A DNA stretch of 6,722 nt from Pedobacter sp. UBA1951 (GTDB taxonomy: Bacteria > Bacteroidota > Bacteroidia > Sphingobacteriales > Sphingobacteriaceae), in contig DDEP01000054.1 of NCBI GenBank assembly GCA_002336465.1, positions 1 through 6,722 of the forward strand, in the 5' to 3' direction. The notes under the pieces were generated by a model, which saw only the letters and a program-made list of their open reading frames with translations, was not told the origin of the DNA and did not search any database. The position numbers and the translations under genes were made by a program. Position 1 is the stretch's first letter. Every line of letters begins with the position of its first letter. Shown piece after piece: positions 1 through 6,590 of this stretch.

Positions 1-93
1 ATAACCAAAATAAATCCAAACCATCAGCATATAGTTTTTACTTATAATTTTTAACAATTATTATAGTTAAAAGCTTTAATTGATTAACGCTAA
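1..93 (+). promoter_or_regulatory. AT-rich leader upstream of the sensor kinase gene
   Basis: This stretch is very AT-rich and holds no supported gene, so it probably carries the promoter of the kinase-regulator pair. I do not see a clean Bacteroidota promoter (TTTG near -33 with TAnnTTTG near -7). A spaced inverted pair, GTTAA at 66-70 and TTAAC at 84-88, surrounds the small palindrome AAAGCTTT and ends six bases before the start codon. It could be an operator, but such short AT-rich symmetry is common by chance. No Shine-Dalgarno sequence precedes the ATG at 94, which is usual in Bacteroidota. The end of any upstream gene is not visible. Confidence 0.3.
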
Positions 94-2040
94 ATGAAGT
101 TTTTTTCGGGTTTTGTATTCTTTCTTATTTTATGGCTAGGCATTTCTTCTACATGCCTAGGTAAAGAATTTATTTTATCCAAAAAAAATGAGCAAAAAAG
201 CATCCATTTGCAGCCATTTTTCTATGCAATTGAAGATTCTTTAGATACATATACTCCTACCGATATGATGCGCAGGCAGGCTTCTGATTTTAAACCGCTC
301 ACACAGTTTAATTTAAGTTCTCCTGACCATACGATCTGGTTAAGGGCCACCATAAAAACAGATCAGGATTTAGATTATACTGATTTTTGTATTGCTTTTC
401 CTCATCTTACCTTTGTAGATCTTTATCTATTTGAAGGAGCTAACTTAGCTACTCACCGCGAAGCTGGTGCATTTAGAAAAAAGAACGCTATCCATGAAGG
501 CGACAGTCGGCTTGCATTTAATATCTCTCTTAAAAAGGGAACCACCTATCAATTACTATTTAAAGTAAAGCATACCAAAAAATACCCTCCAAGCTTTAAT
601 TTCACATTACAAACTACTTACAGCAGCCTTTATTTCAAAAAGAACATAGATATCATCAACGCCTTGCTACAAGGAGCTTTAGCTGTACTCTTAATTTATT
701 CGGCGCTTTCTTGGCTGGTAAACCGGTACAGGCCTTTTTTATGGGTAACTCTTTTCATCTTGTTTATAGGGCTTTACGGTTTTTCATTAGGCCCAGCATA
801 TATAGACCTCTTATTTTCTATGCATCCTGAAACTGGATGGCTCTTAGTGCTGATGTTTCTTCATTTGGGTATATTAAGTTTTTACCTCTTAATGGTCGAT
901 TTCTTAGAAATCAAGAAAAACAGTCCTCGACTATATACTTATAGCCGTATAGTTATTATTGGTTTACCTATTTTTTCGGTGCTATGCTTGTTAAACAATA
1001 TCCTAACCTCAAATTATTATTTCACCAACCTGATCAATCTTTATATTTCTATTGTTCATGTAAGCTATATCATTTCTACGTTTACTTTATGGAAAAAATT
1101 AGATAGCAGTCAGCGCTTCTTATTATATGGCATTATTGTATTTGTTTTAGGTGCAATTTGCTTAGTTGGCATTACGGCTGCAATGCATGAGCAGGGTTTC
1201 ATTTATGCACCTATTGTTACGCAAACCTCTATTATACTTATCACTATACTGTTTTTAACGGGCATTAACCTGAAGTTAAAGCAGCATGAACATGAAAAGA
1301 TAGAGACTCTAAAGCAATTAAACAGGCTACACCAAGAGCATAACATTATTGTAGAACGAAAAGTAGAGGAACGTACCCTTGAATTACAGGCTACCAATCA
1401 TCGGCTACAAGAGCAACAGCAGGAGCTGATCAACCACCGCAACCATATCCAAACCTTAATGGACGAGTTGAGCCATAGGGTAAAGAACAATCTGCAAATG
1501 TTGTATGGACTGAGTTCTTTTCAATTACCCGGAACAGAACATGCACAAGATAAACATGGCTTTAATGAGATGAAAGGCCGTATCAAAGCTATGATGCTGG
1601 TAAATGAACATTTGAACACCGAAACAGAAAAACAATATATAGAGCTTGTATCATTAACAAAAGATCTTAGTTTTCACTTGCAAAATATATACGACCCTTT
1701 ACAACAGGTACAAATTACCATAGAAGCTGATGGCGAACTGTCTCTACATCCTAAGCAATCTTTACCTTTTGGATTGATTCTTACCGAACTTTTTACCAAT
1801 ACGTTTAAACATGCTTTTGCAACCCATAACGCTAACCCAGCCATAAAGATCAGTATTTCTCTATCTCAAGATCAGGTAAATTTAATTTACCACGATAATG
1901 GAGAAAGAAACACTTCAACAAGCGACTCTTCATCTATGGGTATTTCATTGATCAAGGACTTAACACGACAGCTTAAAGGCCAAGTGCAAACCGATACTTC
2001 ATCCGGATTTTATTATTCTTTTACTTTCTCCAAACGATAG
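94..2040 (+). CDS. 7TMR-DISM sensor histidine kinase (HisKA_2 type)
   Basis: Inner-membrane sensor kinase, 648 residues. Residues 1-23 form a signal peptide (KFF, then a hydrophobic stretch, probable cleavage after CLG). Residues about 37-175 form a periplasmic beta-rich domain with the IWLRATIK motif typical of 7TMR-DISMED2, a module thought to bind small ligands, possibly carbohydrates. Seven hydrophobic helices follow at roughly 186-208, 213-235, 249-270, 283-302, 309-334, 341-363 and 371-391. Residues 392-455 are a charged, Gln- and Glu-rich coiled coil. The kinase core has the HisKA_2 signature ELSHRVKNNLQ with phospho-acceptor His461, an N-box around LTELFTNTFKHAF (Glu565, Asn569), a G1-like DNG at 601-603 and a G2-like MGISLI at 615-620. 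The G1 box reads DNGER, lacking the usual second glycine. The ATG at 94 is chosen because it gives an intact signal peptide. The gene is four bases from the response regulator, so the two are probably co-transcribed and act as a pair. The domain architecture is clear; the ligand is unknown. Confidence 0.93.
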   Translation: MKFFSGFVFFLILWLGISSTCLGKEFILSKKNEQKSIHLQPFFYAIEDSLDTYTPTDMMRRQASDFKPLTQFNLSSPDHTIWLRATIKTDQDLDYTDFCIAFPHLTFVDLYLFEGANLATHREAGAFRKKNAIHEGDSRLAFNISLKKGTTYQLLFKVKHTKKYPPSFNFTLQTTYSSLYFKKNIDIINALLQGALAVLLIYSALSWLVNRYRPFLWVTLFILFIGLYGFSLGPAYIDLLFSMHPETGWLLVLMFLHLGILSFYLLMVDFLEIKKNSPRLYTYSRIVIIGLPIFSVLCLLNNILTSNYYFTNLINLYISIVHVSYIISTFTLWKKLDSSQRFLLYGIIVFVLGAICLVGITAAMHEQGFIYAPIVTQTSIILITILFLTGINLKLKQHEHEKIETLKQLNRLHQEHNIIVERKVEERTLELQATNHRLQEQQQELINHRNHIQTLMDELSHRVKNNLQMLYGLSSFQLPGTEHAQDKHGFNEMKGRIKAMMLVNEHLNTETEKQYIELVSLTKDLSFHLQNIYDPLQQVQITIEADGELSLHPKQSLPFGLILTELFTNTFKHAFATHNANPAIKISISLSQDQVNLIYHDNGERNTSTSDSSSMGISLIKDLTRQLKGQVQTDTSSGFYYSFTFSKR

Positions 2041-2044
2041 AACC

Positions 2045-2647
2045 ATGCGCATACTCATCATAGAAGACGAAATTGTAATTGCCCGCTTTATAGAGCAACA
2101 GGTGCAAAACATATCTCCCTCTTTTGAAATTGCAATTGCCATTTCTGTAGATGAGGTAGAGCAGCTCTTCTCTGATTTTATTCCGCAATTGGTTATCTGT
2201 GATATAGAGCTGAACGATAAATTAGATGGCATAGAATTGCTTAGACAGTTAAAAACATCTTATAGTTTCGAGTCCGTTTTTATCACCTCATATAAGTCTA
2301 TGAATATGATCAACAGAGCTTTTGAAATTGAGCCGCTCAATTACATCATTAAGCCTTTAGATGAAAACAGATTGTATGCTGGTATCTTACCTGCAATAAA
2401 AAAGATAACCGAAAACATTCGACATTCGGTAACGGGCATCAACGAAATGATCAGCCAAAGTGAACTCCATATCCTTAAGTTGATTGCCCAGCAAAAAACA
2501 ACCCGTGAAATTGCAGATATATTAAATCTCAGTCCTTATACCATAAAAAACCATAGACATAATATTTGCCGTAAACTAAAACTTGGCGATGAGACCAATG
2601 CTTTGCTAAAATGGTCATTAAAGAACCAACATTTACTCTCTCAATAA
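2045..2647 (+). CDS. Response regulator, receiver plus LuxR-type HTH
   Basis: Cytoplasmic DNA-binding response regulator, 200 residues. The receiver domain spans about 1-120, with the acidic pair Glu7-Asp8, phospho-acceptor Asp53 (VICDIEL), Thr81 in FITSY, and the conserved Lys103-Pro104 in YIIKPL. A linker of about 15 residues leads to a LuxR/GerE-type helix-turn-helix at about 137-180, visible as SELHILKLIAQQKTTREIA followed by LNLSPYTIKNHRHNICRKL. All receiver residues needed for phosphorylation are present. It starts four bases after the kinase stop, so it is the expected partner of that kinase. The receiver, with its EDE..IA opening and KPL loop, resembles the kind often joined to LytTR outputs, but the output here is LuxR-like. 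The target promoters are unknown. The next gene block, 71 bases downstream on the same strand, is the obvious candidate, by inference only. Confidence 0.93.
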   Translation: MRILIIEDEIVIARFIEQQVQNISPSFEIAIAISVDEVEQLFSDFIPQLVICDIELNDKLDGIELLRQLKTSYSFESVFITSYKSMNMINRAFEIEPLNYIIKPLDENRLYAGILPAIKKITENIRHSVTGINEMISQSELHILKLIAQQKTTREIADILNLSPYTIKNHRHNICRKLKLGDETNALLKWSLKNQHLLSQ

Positions 2648-2718
2648 AGAGGTGCTTTTGATACGTAAAAATTTAAAAACTAAATAACAATCTCTAACCT
2701 TAATCTAAACCAAAGAAC
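2648..2718 (+). promoter_or_regulatory. Intergenic gap, possible promoter of the DUF6603 block
   Basis: This is the only gap longer than six bases after the kinase gene and is the likely start of a new transcription unit, although read-through from the regulator gene is possible. A TTTG at 2657-2660 followed after 20 bases by TAAATAAC at 2681-2688 has about the spacing of the Bacteroidota sigma-A promoter, but the second element matches the TAnnTTTG consensus poorly. No convincing terminator for the regulator gene is seen. No Shine-Dalgarno sequence precedes the ATG at 2719. Confidence 0.25.
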
Positions 2719-3387
2719 ATGGCAATCGAAATTACAAAAGTTGTAAACGCTACAACTAAGAAAGCAGTGGAAAACAACGGTTATACCGTTAAAAAAGATG
2801 AGCAGAAGAATACCTTTACTATTTCTTCCAAAGATGAAATAGAAACGGCAACCCTACAGTTTACCTTAAAAGATGCAACACATGAATATGTTATTGGAAA
2901 AGGAAAACTATCAACAGACAAAAAGAGCATAACTGAGCTAAACATTATCAAAAAAACCCAGCTCAATTTTGAGGGTACACTTCAAATAAAAGGTAGAGCA
3001 GAAAGTAAGGTTGCTCAAATCAATGTAAAAATAGGGAATATGAACCCCGATAACGACTGGATCATTGATATGAGCAATAGAGTTGAAAAGGAACCTTCAT
3101 CATTAGATGTAACCTCACTGATAGAGTGGATTCAAGATAAAGGTGCAGATGCTGAGTTAGCGCTTCCTCCATCAGAAGAAGGTGAAAGCAACGATGAAAT
3201 AAGTGGTCTTATCATTGAATTCAATGCGCTTAAGTTTAATCTTTCCAAAAAAGAATACAACATAAGCTTTCAATCTCAAAAAGATGCAAAATTAAAGTTT
3301 CTTGGCAAGTTTGAACTTTCTAACGTCAAATTTACGCTAACCAATATGGATATTCCTGAAGAGACAAAAAATACACCAGCATCATAA
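2719..3387 (+). CDS. Unknown 222-residue protein, shares a module with DUF6603 neighbour
   Basis: I do not recognise a named family. The protein is 222 residues, hydrophilic, lysine- and glutamate-rich, has no signal peptide or membrane segment, and contains no cysteine. It reads as alternating beta strands (for example TATLQFTL at 44-51 and AQINVKIG at 99-106) with one clear helix, VTSLIEWIQ, at 131-139. Residues about 84-186 run F-E-G, beta strands, that helix, an LP at 149-150, an acidic loop (PSEEGESNDE at 151-160), then paired strands (LIIEFNALKFNL). The same order of elements appears twice near the start of the next protein, so I infer a common structural module. The gene ends six bases before the DUF6603 gene, and the TAAGGA around its stop codon serves as the likely ribosome site of that gene, which fits translational coupling. 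The likely role is an accessory or structural partner of the DUF6603 protein; no catalytic motif is visible. Confidence 0.85.
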   Translation: MAIEITKVVNATTKKAVENNGYTVKKDEQKNTFTISSKDEIETATLQFTLKDATHEYVIGKGKLSTDKKSITELNIIKKTQLNFEGTLQIKGRAESKVAQINVKIGNMNPDNDWIIDMSNRVEKEPSSLDVTSLIEWIQDKGADAELALPPSEEGESNDEISGLIIEFNALKFNLSKKEYNISFQSQKDAKLKFLGKFELSNVKFTLTNMDIPEETKNTPAS

Positions 3388-3390
3388 GGA
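3385..3390 (+). promoter_or_regulatory. Shine-Dalgarno-like site overlapping the preceding stop codon
   Basis: The sequence TAAGGA contains the stop codon of the 222-residue protein and lies three bases before the ATG at 3394. It is the best Shine-Dalgarno match in front of any gene here. Its overlap with the stop suggests that ribosomes finishing the upstream gene re-initiate on the DUF6603 gene. The spacing to the ATG is short, so its strength is uncertain. Confidence 0.45.
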
Positions 3391-3393
3391 ATC

Positions 3394-6300
3394 ATGTCTA
3401 CTAACCCTCTCATTGTTAGACTTGAAAGTGATATCAAACTGGGAACTGCAAGAGACATTCCCAGTTTCACCGGAAGTATAACCCTACACAAAGACAGTGC
3501 AGGTATAAGAACCTCCATGTCTTTGCGGGTAAAAGACAATAAGGGGATTACCGTGACTCAGCTCATCGAAGCAATCTCTGGCAATAAGGTAACGCTACCA
3601 GAATTTGTAGATAATGTTGCTTTAAGGCAATTTTCAATTATTTACCATTCAGGGCAATCTACTTTGTTTGAATTGATTTTTGAAAGTACCATCAATATCA
3701 ACAACAAAGATATAGCCGTAACCCTAAATTATCACTCGGCTAAACAATCAAAGGAAAACCAAGCTGCAGCATTTAGCGGCATCATACAGTTAGATAGTCA
3801 CATTTTTACCTTATCTTTTGCCAAAGGTGGTAATGTGGCCAACTTAGCAGCCCTATACCAAAACCAATCGCAACAAACATTAAGCCTTCAGGCTGTGTTA
3901 AATGGCCTAAATTATAAAAATACAGATATCCCCAATATCCAGATATCGGTTAAAGATTTCAAGGCGCTGTTAATTTATGCCAAAGAAGAAGGCACTTCGA
4001 GAATGTTGTTTGGAATGGGTGCTGGCATAGGTAACAATTTTAACCTGAATGAACTGCCTTTAATTGGCAAGCTAGCCGAACAAAATAAGCTTTTTAGTTT
4101 AGAAAGCATTTCGGTACTTTATGCTTCCGCTCTTTTTAAAGCAGAGCAAATCAATGGACTAAAAGCTGTCAACACCGCCCTCTCAAGCATTTTACCCGAT
4201 GAAGAAATCAATACAGGCTTTAGTCTTTGGGTAAAAGCCAAAAATGGGGACCAATCTCGCAATCTTCTTTTATCTACACAGCAATCTAAAAAAGCTTCTG
4301 AAAAGCAGCTGGCTCCTGCAGCTACAGATAAATCTGCTATTCAAAAAAATGAACCAACAAGGCCACAAGATGGAGCTACAAAATGGTTTGATGTTAATTA
4401 TAAAGCAGGTCCTATTAAACTACAACGTGTAGGATTATCCTATGATAAGGGACAAGTTATTTTCCTGTTAGATGCTTTATTCTCTTTATCTGTAATAGAC
4501 CTTCAATTAATGGGGCTTGGCTTTGGTACTCCGTTAAAATGGCCTATTCAAATGCCTCCTGAATTTTATTTGGAAGGGTTGTCTCTGAGCTACCGAAAAG
4601 ATCCTATAGAAATTAGCGGCTCACTGATCAAGGTCAGGAACAACAACCCCGACCTCTTGGAATTTTACGGAGCTGTGGTCATTAAAATGGCTACGTTCAA
4701 GATTATTGGCATTGGGGCTTATTCCCAAAAGAAAATATACTCGGCACCAAACACTAAAGAACATAGCATACAACATTCTATGTTCATTTATGGAGCTTAC
4801 ATGGGCGCCATTGGCGGTCCGGCATTTCTGTTTGTAACGGGTATTGCTATAGGTTTTGGCTACAATAGAAAAATAAGGACGCCAAATATTGATGAGGTTA
4901 AAGACTTTCCTTTGGTCTCGGTAGTACTTAGCTCTGATAAAGAGAAAGGTATCAACCAAATCTTACAAGAACTGATTGCAAAACAATGGATCCCTGAATC
5001 TGCGGGCGATTACTGGTTTGCCATAGGGTTAAAGTTTACAACTTTTAAGATCGTAGATTCTTTTGTTCTTGTTATTGTGCAGTTTGGTACGAGAACCGAG
5101 TTCTGTATTTTAGGTCTATCTATTCTGGCCTGGCCTACAAAAGATATGCCTGTTGCTTATGTGGAGATGGCCTTAAGAGCCTATTTTGCACCAGATGCAG
5201 AAGCAATTAGCATAGAAGCCAAGCTAACCGAAAATTCGTTCCTATTTCATCCGTCTTGCAGGTTAACAGGCGGTTTTGCTTTTTACTCGTGGATTGCTGG
5301 TGAACACGAGGGCGATTTTGTGATCACCTTAGGCGGTTATCACCCTAAATTTCCAGCCCCAACTCATTACCCTCGTGTTGAACGTGTAGGCTTAAACTGG
5401 AAATTAAGTGATAAGTTACTTATAAAAGGTGGCGTTTATTATGCACTCACGCCAAGTTTTATCATGGCAGGAGGAAGCCTTGAAATCGCTTATGACCTAG
5501 GTTTTCTAAAAGCTTCTATTTACGCTTGGATGGACCTGATCATTGGTTGGGCGCCTTTCCGTTATAAAGCAGAGATAGGTATCTTGGTAAAAATAAGGGC
5601 ACAGATCAAGGTATGTTTCTTTAAAACGTCCTTTGATGTAGAGATTGGTGCATTATTGCAATTATGGGGACCTCCTTTTGCTGGCTTGATCAAAGTTAAA
5701 TGGCCCATCTATTCTTTCTCGATTTCTTTTGGAGAATCGCCCGATAAAATTAGTACTCCATTACAATGGCAGCAGTTCAAAGAACAGTTCATCCCCGCTA
5801 AAAAAGATAAGAACGGCAACCAACAGTACTTTGCCGCAGAAATTATGTTAACCGATGGACTCATCAAAGAATATAAAATCGGAAATAGGTCTGTTCCTGT
5901 TGTTAATCCAAATAATTTCTGTTTAAAAATAGAAGCTCCTATTCCGCTTACAGAGGTAAAGGTGAACAATAGTGTTATTTCAGCAGATACACCAATGCTT
6001 TTAGCGGGTTCTTTATCTCAATATAATTCTCGTAACCTTTCTTTAGGTATAAAGCCTATGGGCGAAACCCGATTGAACTCTACGTTATCTATCACTATAA
6101 ACGGGGTACAATCTTATCAGCTAAATCTAGCGTGCATGGCAGGGGGCGTTCCTGGAGCTTTATGGAGCCAACAAACAGCGCTCAATACTCAAACACCACA
6201 GGCTCCAGAGGTTTTACCTAATGCATTGAAAGGAATTTTCTTGAAACCTCAAAAAAATATAGACAGCAGCAAATTTCAGGCATTAACACTAAATGAAAGC

Positions 6301-6588
6301 TTCTATCCCATTTCCAGAAATATCCATCCAGAAGAAAAAACCCTGGTTAACGGTTATGACAATGCAAGCATTATTGGCTCTGCAAAAGCTAAAATCACCG
6401 AATTGCTTCAGCAAGAAAACAGGCATATAGAATCAAGTCAGTTTAGCATTATACAGGCTGCAATAGTTTCACAAGAAATGATACCTATTACCACGCAAAG
6501 AACAGATTTAACAGATTGGACTTCTCAGCTAAGGGGTGAACCTATTTTTGCAGAAGCTGGTAGTTATCCTCAATACCCAAACAGATAA
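3394..6588 (+). CDS. DUF6603 domain-containing protein, 1064 residues
   Basis: Large protein of unknown function. Residues 1-290 are beta-rich and contain at least two copies of a module (about 25-100 and 127-207): F-T-G or F-S-G beta segment, short helix (LIEAI; VLNGL), LP or IP, then strands. A weaker third copy may lie near 222-250. Residues 291-330 are a hydrophilic Gln/Lys/Ala/Pro linker. Residues 331-780 match what I recall of DUF6603: WFDVNYKAGPIKLQRVGLSY, LKWPIQMPPEF, GGFAFYSW then GDFVITLGGYHP and HYPRVERVGLNW (626-669), LTPSFIMAGGSL (685-696), and LWGPPFAGLIKVKWPIYSFS (757-776). Residues 781-1064 form a further region beginning with a WQQFKEQFIP segment and a DGLIKEYKIG strand pair. 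There is no signal peptide, and the hydrophobic runs alternate with Gly, Trp and Tyr as in beta strands rather than membrane helices. The protein ends in Asn-Arg, not in the aromatic residue typical of outer-membrane barrels. The family call rests on remembered motifs. It lies six bases after one gene and two bases before the next, so it is central to a tight operon. Confidence 0.8.
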   Translation: MSTNPLIVRLESDIKLGTARDIPSFTGSITLHKDSAGIRTSMSLRVKDNKGITVTQLIEAISGNKVTLPEFVDNVALRQFSIIYHSGQSTLFELIFESTININNKDIAVTLNYHSAKQSKENQAAAFSGIIQLDSHIFTLSFAKGGNVANLAALYQNQSQQTLSLQAVLNGLNYKNTDIPNIQISVKDFKALLIYAKEEGTSRMLFGMGAGIGNNFNLNELPLIGKLAEQNKLFSLESISVLYASALFKAEQINGLKAVNTALSSILPDEEINTGFSLWVKAKNGDQSRNLLLSTQQSKKASEKQLAPAATDKSAIQKNEPTRPQDGATKWFDVNYKAGPIKLQRVGLSYDKGQVIFLLDALFSLSVIDLQLMGLGFGTPLKWPIQMPPEFYLEGLSLSYRKDPIEISGSLIKVRNNNPDLLEFYGAVVIKMATFKIIGIGAYSQKKIYSAPNTKEHSIQHSMFIYGAYMGAIGGPAFLFVTGIAIGFGYNRKIRTPNIDEVKDFPLVSVVLSSDKEKGINQILQELIAKQWIPESAGDYWFAIGLKFTTFKIVDSFVLVIVQFGTRTEFCILGLSILAWPTKDMPVAYVEMALRAYFAPDAEAISIEAKLTENSFLFHPSCRLTGGFAFYSWIAGEHEGDFVITLGGYHPKFPAPTHYPRVERVGLNWKLSDKLLIKGGVYYALTPSFIMAGGSLEIAYDLGFLKASIYAWMDLIIGWAPFRYKAEIGILVKIRAQIKVCFFKTSFDVEIGALLQLWGPPFAGLIKVKWPIYSFSISFGESPDKISTPLQWQQFKEQFIPAKKDKNGNQQYFAAEIMLTDGLIKEYKIGNRSVPVVNPNNFCLKIEAPIPLTEVKVNNSVISADTPMLLAGSLSQYNSRNLSLGIKPMGETRLNSTLSITINGVQSYQLNLACMAGGVPGALWSQQTALNTQTPQAPEVLPNALKGIFLKPQKNIDSSKFQALTLNESFYPISRNIHPEEKTLVNGYDNASIIGSAKAKITELLQQENRHIESSQFSIIQAAIVSQEMIPITTQRTDLTDWTSQLRGEPIFAEAGSYPQYPNR
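3436..3467 (+). repeat. Perfect 10-bp inverted repeat inside the start of the DUF6603 gene
   Basis: AAACTGGGAA at 3436-3445 is exactly complementary to TTCCCAGTTT at 3458-3467, with a 12-base loop. It begins 42 bases after the A of the ATG, within codons 15-25. In mRNA it would form a stable hairpin just behind the initiating ribosome footprint. No T-run follows, so it is not an intrinsic terminator. A regulatory role is possible but unproven, because a repeat this long could occasionally arise by chance in a window of this size. Confidence 0.6.
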
Positions 6589-6590
6589 AA

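Noticed and set aside
1..30. Possible minus-strand gene starting at 30 or 24 and leaving the window
   Set aside because: Only about ten codons are visible, with no ribosome site or recognisable peptide, so it cannot be told from chance.
1..54. Plus-strand open frame ending at TAA 52-54, possibly the tail of an upstream gene
   Set aside because: Seventeen codons in AT-rich sequence with no recognisable features; equally likely to be non-coding.
2632..2660. CTCT...AGAG stem near the end of the regulator gene followed by TTTT, as a terminator
   Set aside because: The stem is only four base pairs and the T-run is short and offset, too weak for an intrinsic terminator.
4759..4785. 8-bp inverted repeat GAACATAG / CTATGTTC with an 11-base loop
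   Set aside because: Repeats of this length are expected once or more by chance in a window of this size, and it is deep inside a coding region.
4621..4959. Minus-strand open frame of 112 codons inside the DUF6603 gene
   Set aside because: It lies entirely opposite a well-supported domain region, its translation looks like no protein family, and it has no start signals.
3394..6588. Outer-membrane beta-barrel interpretation of the large protein
   Set aside because: There is no signal peptide, the C-terminus ends in Asn-Arg rather than an aromatic residue, and the motifs match DUF6603 instead.
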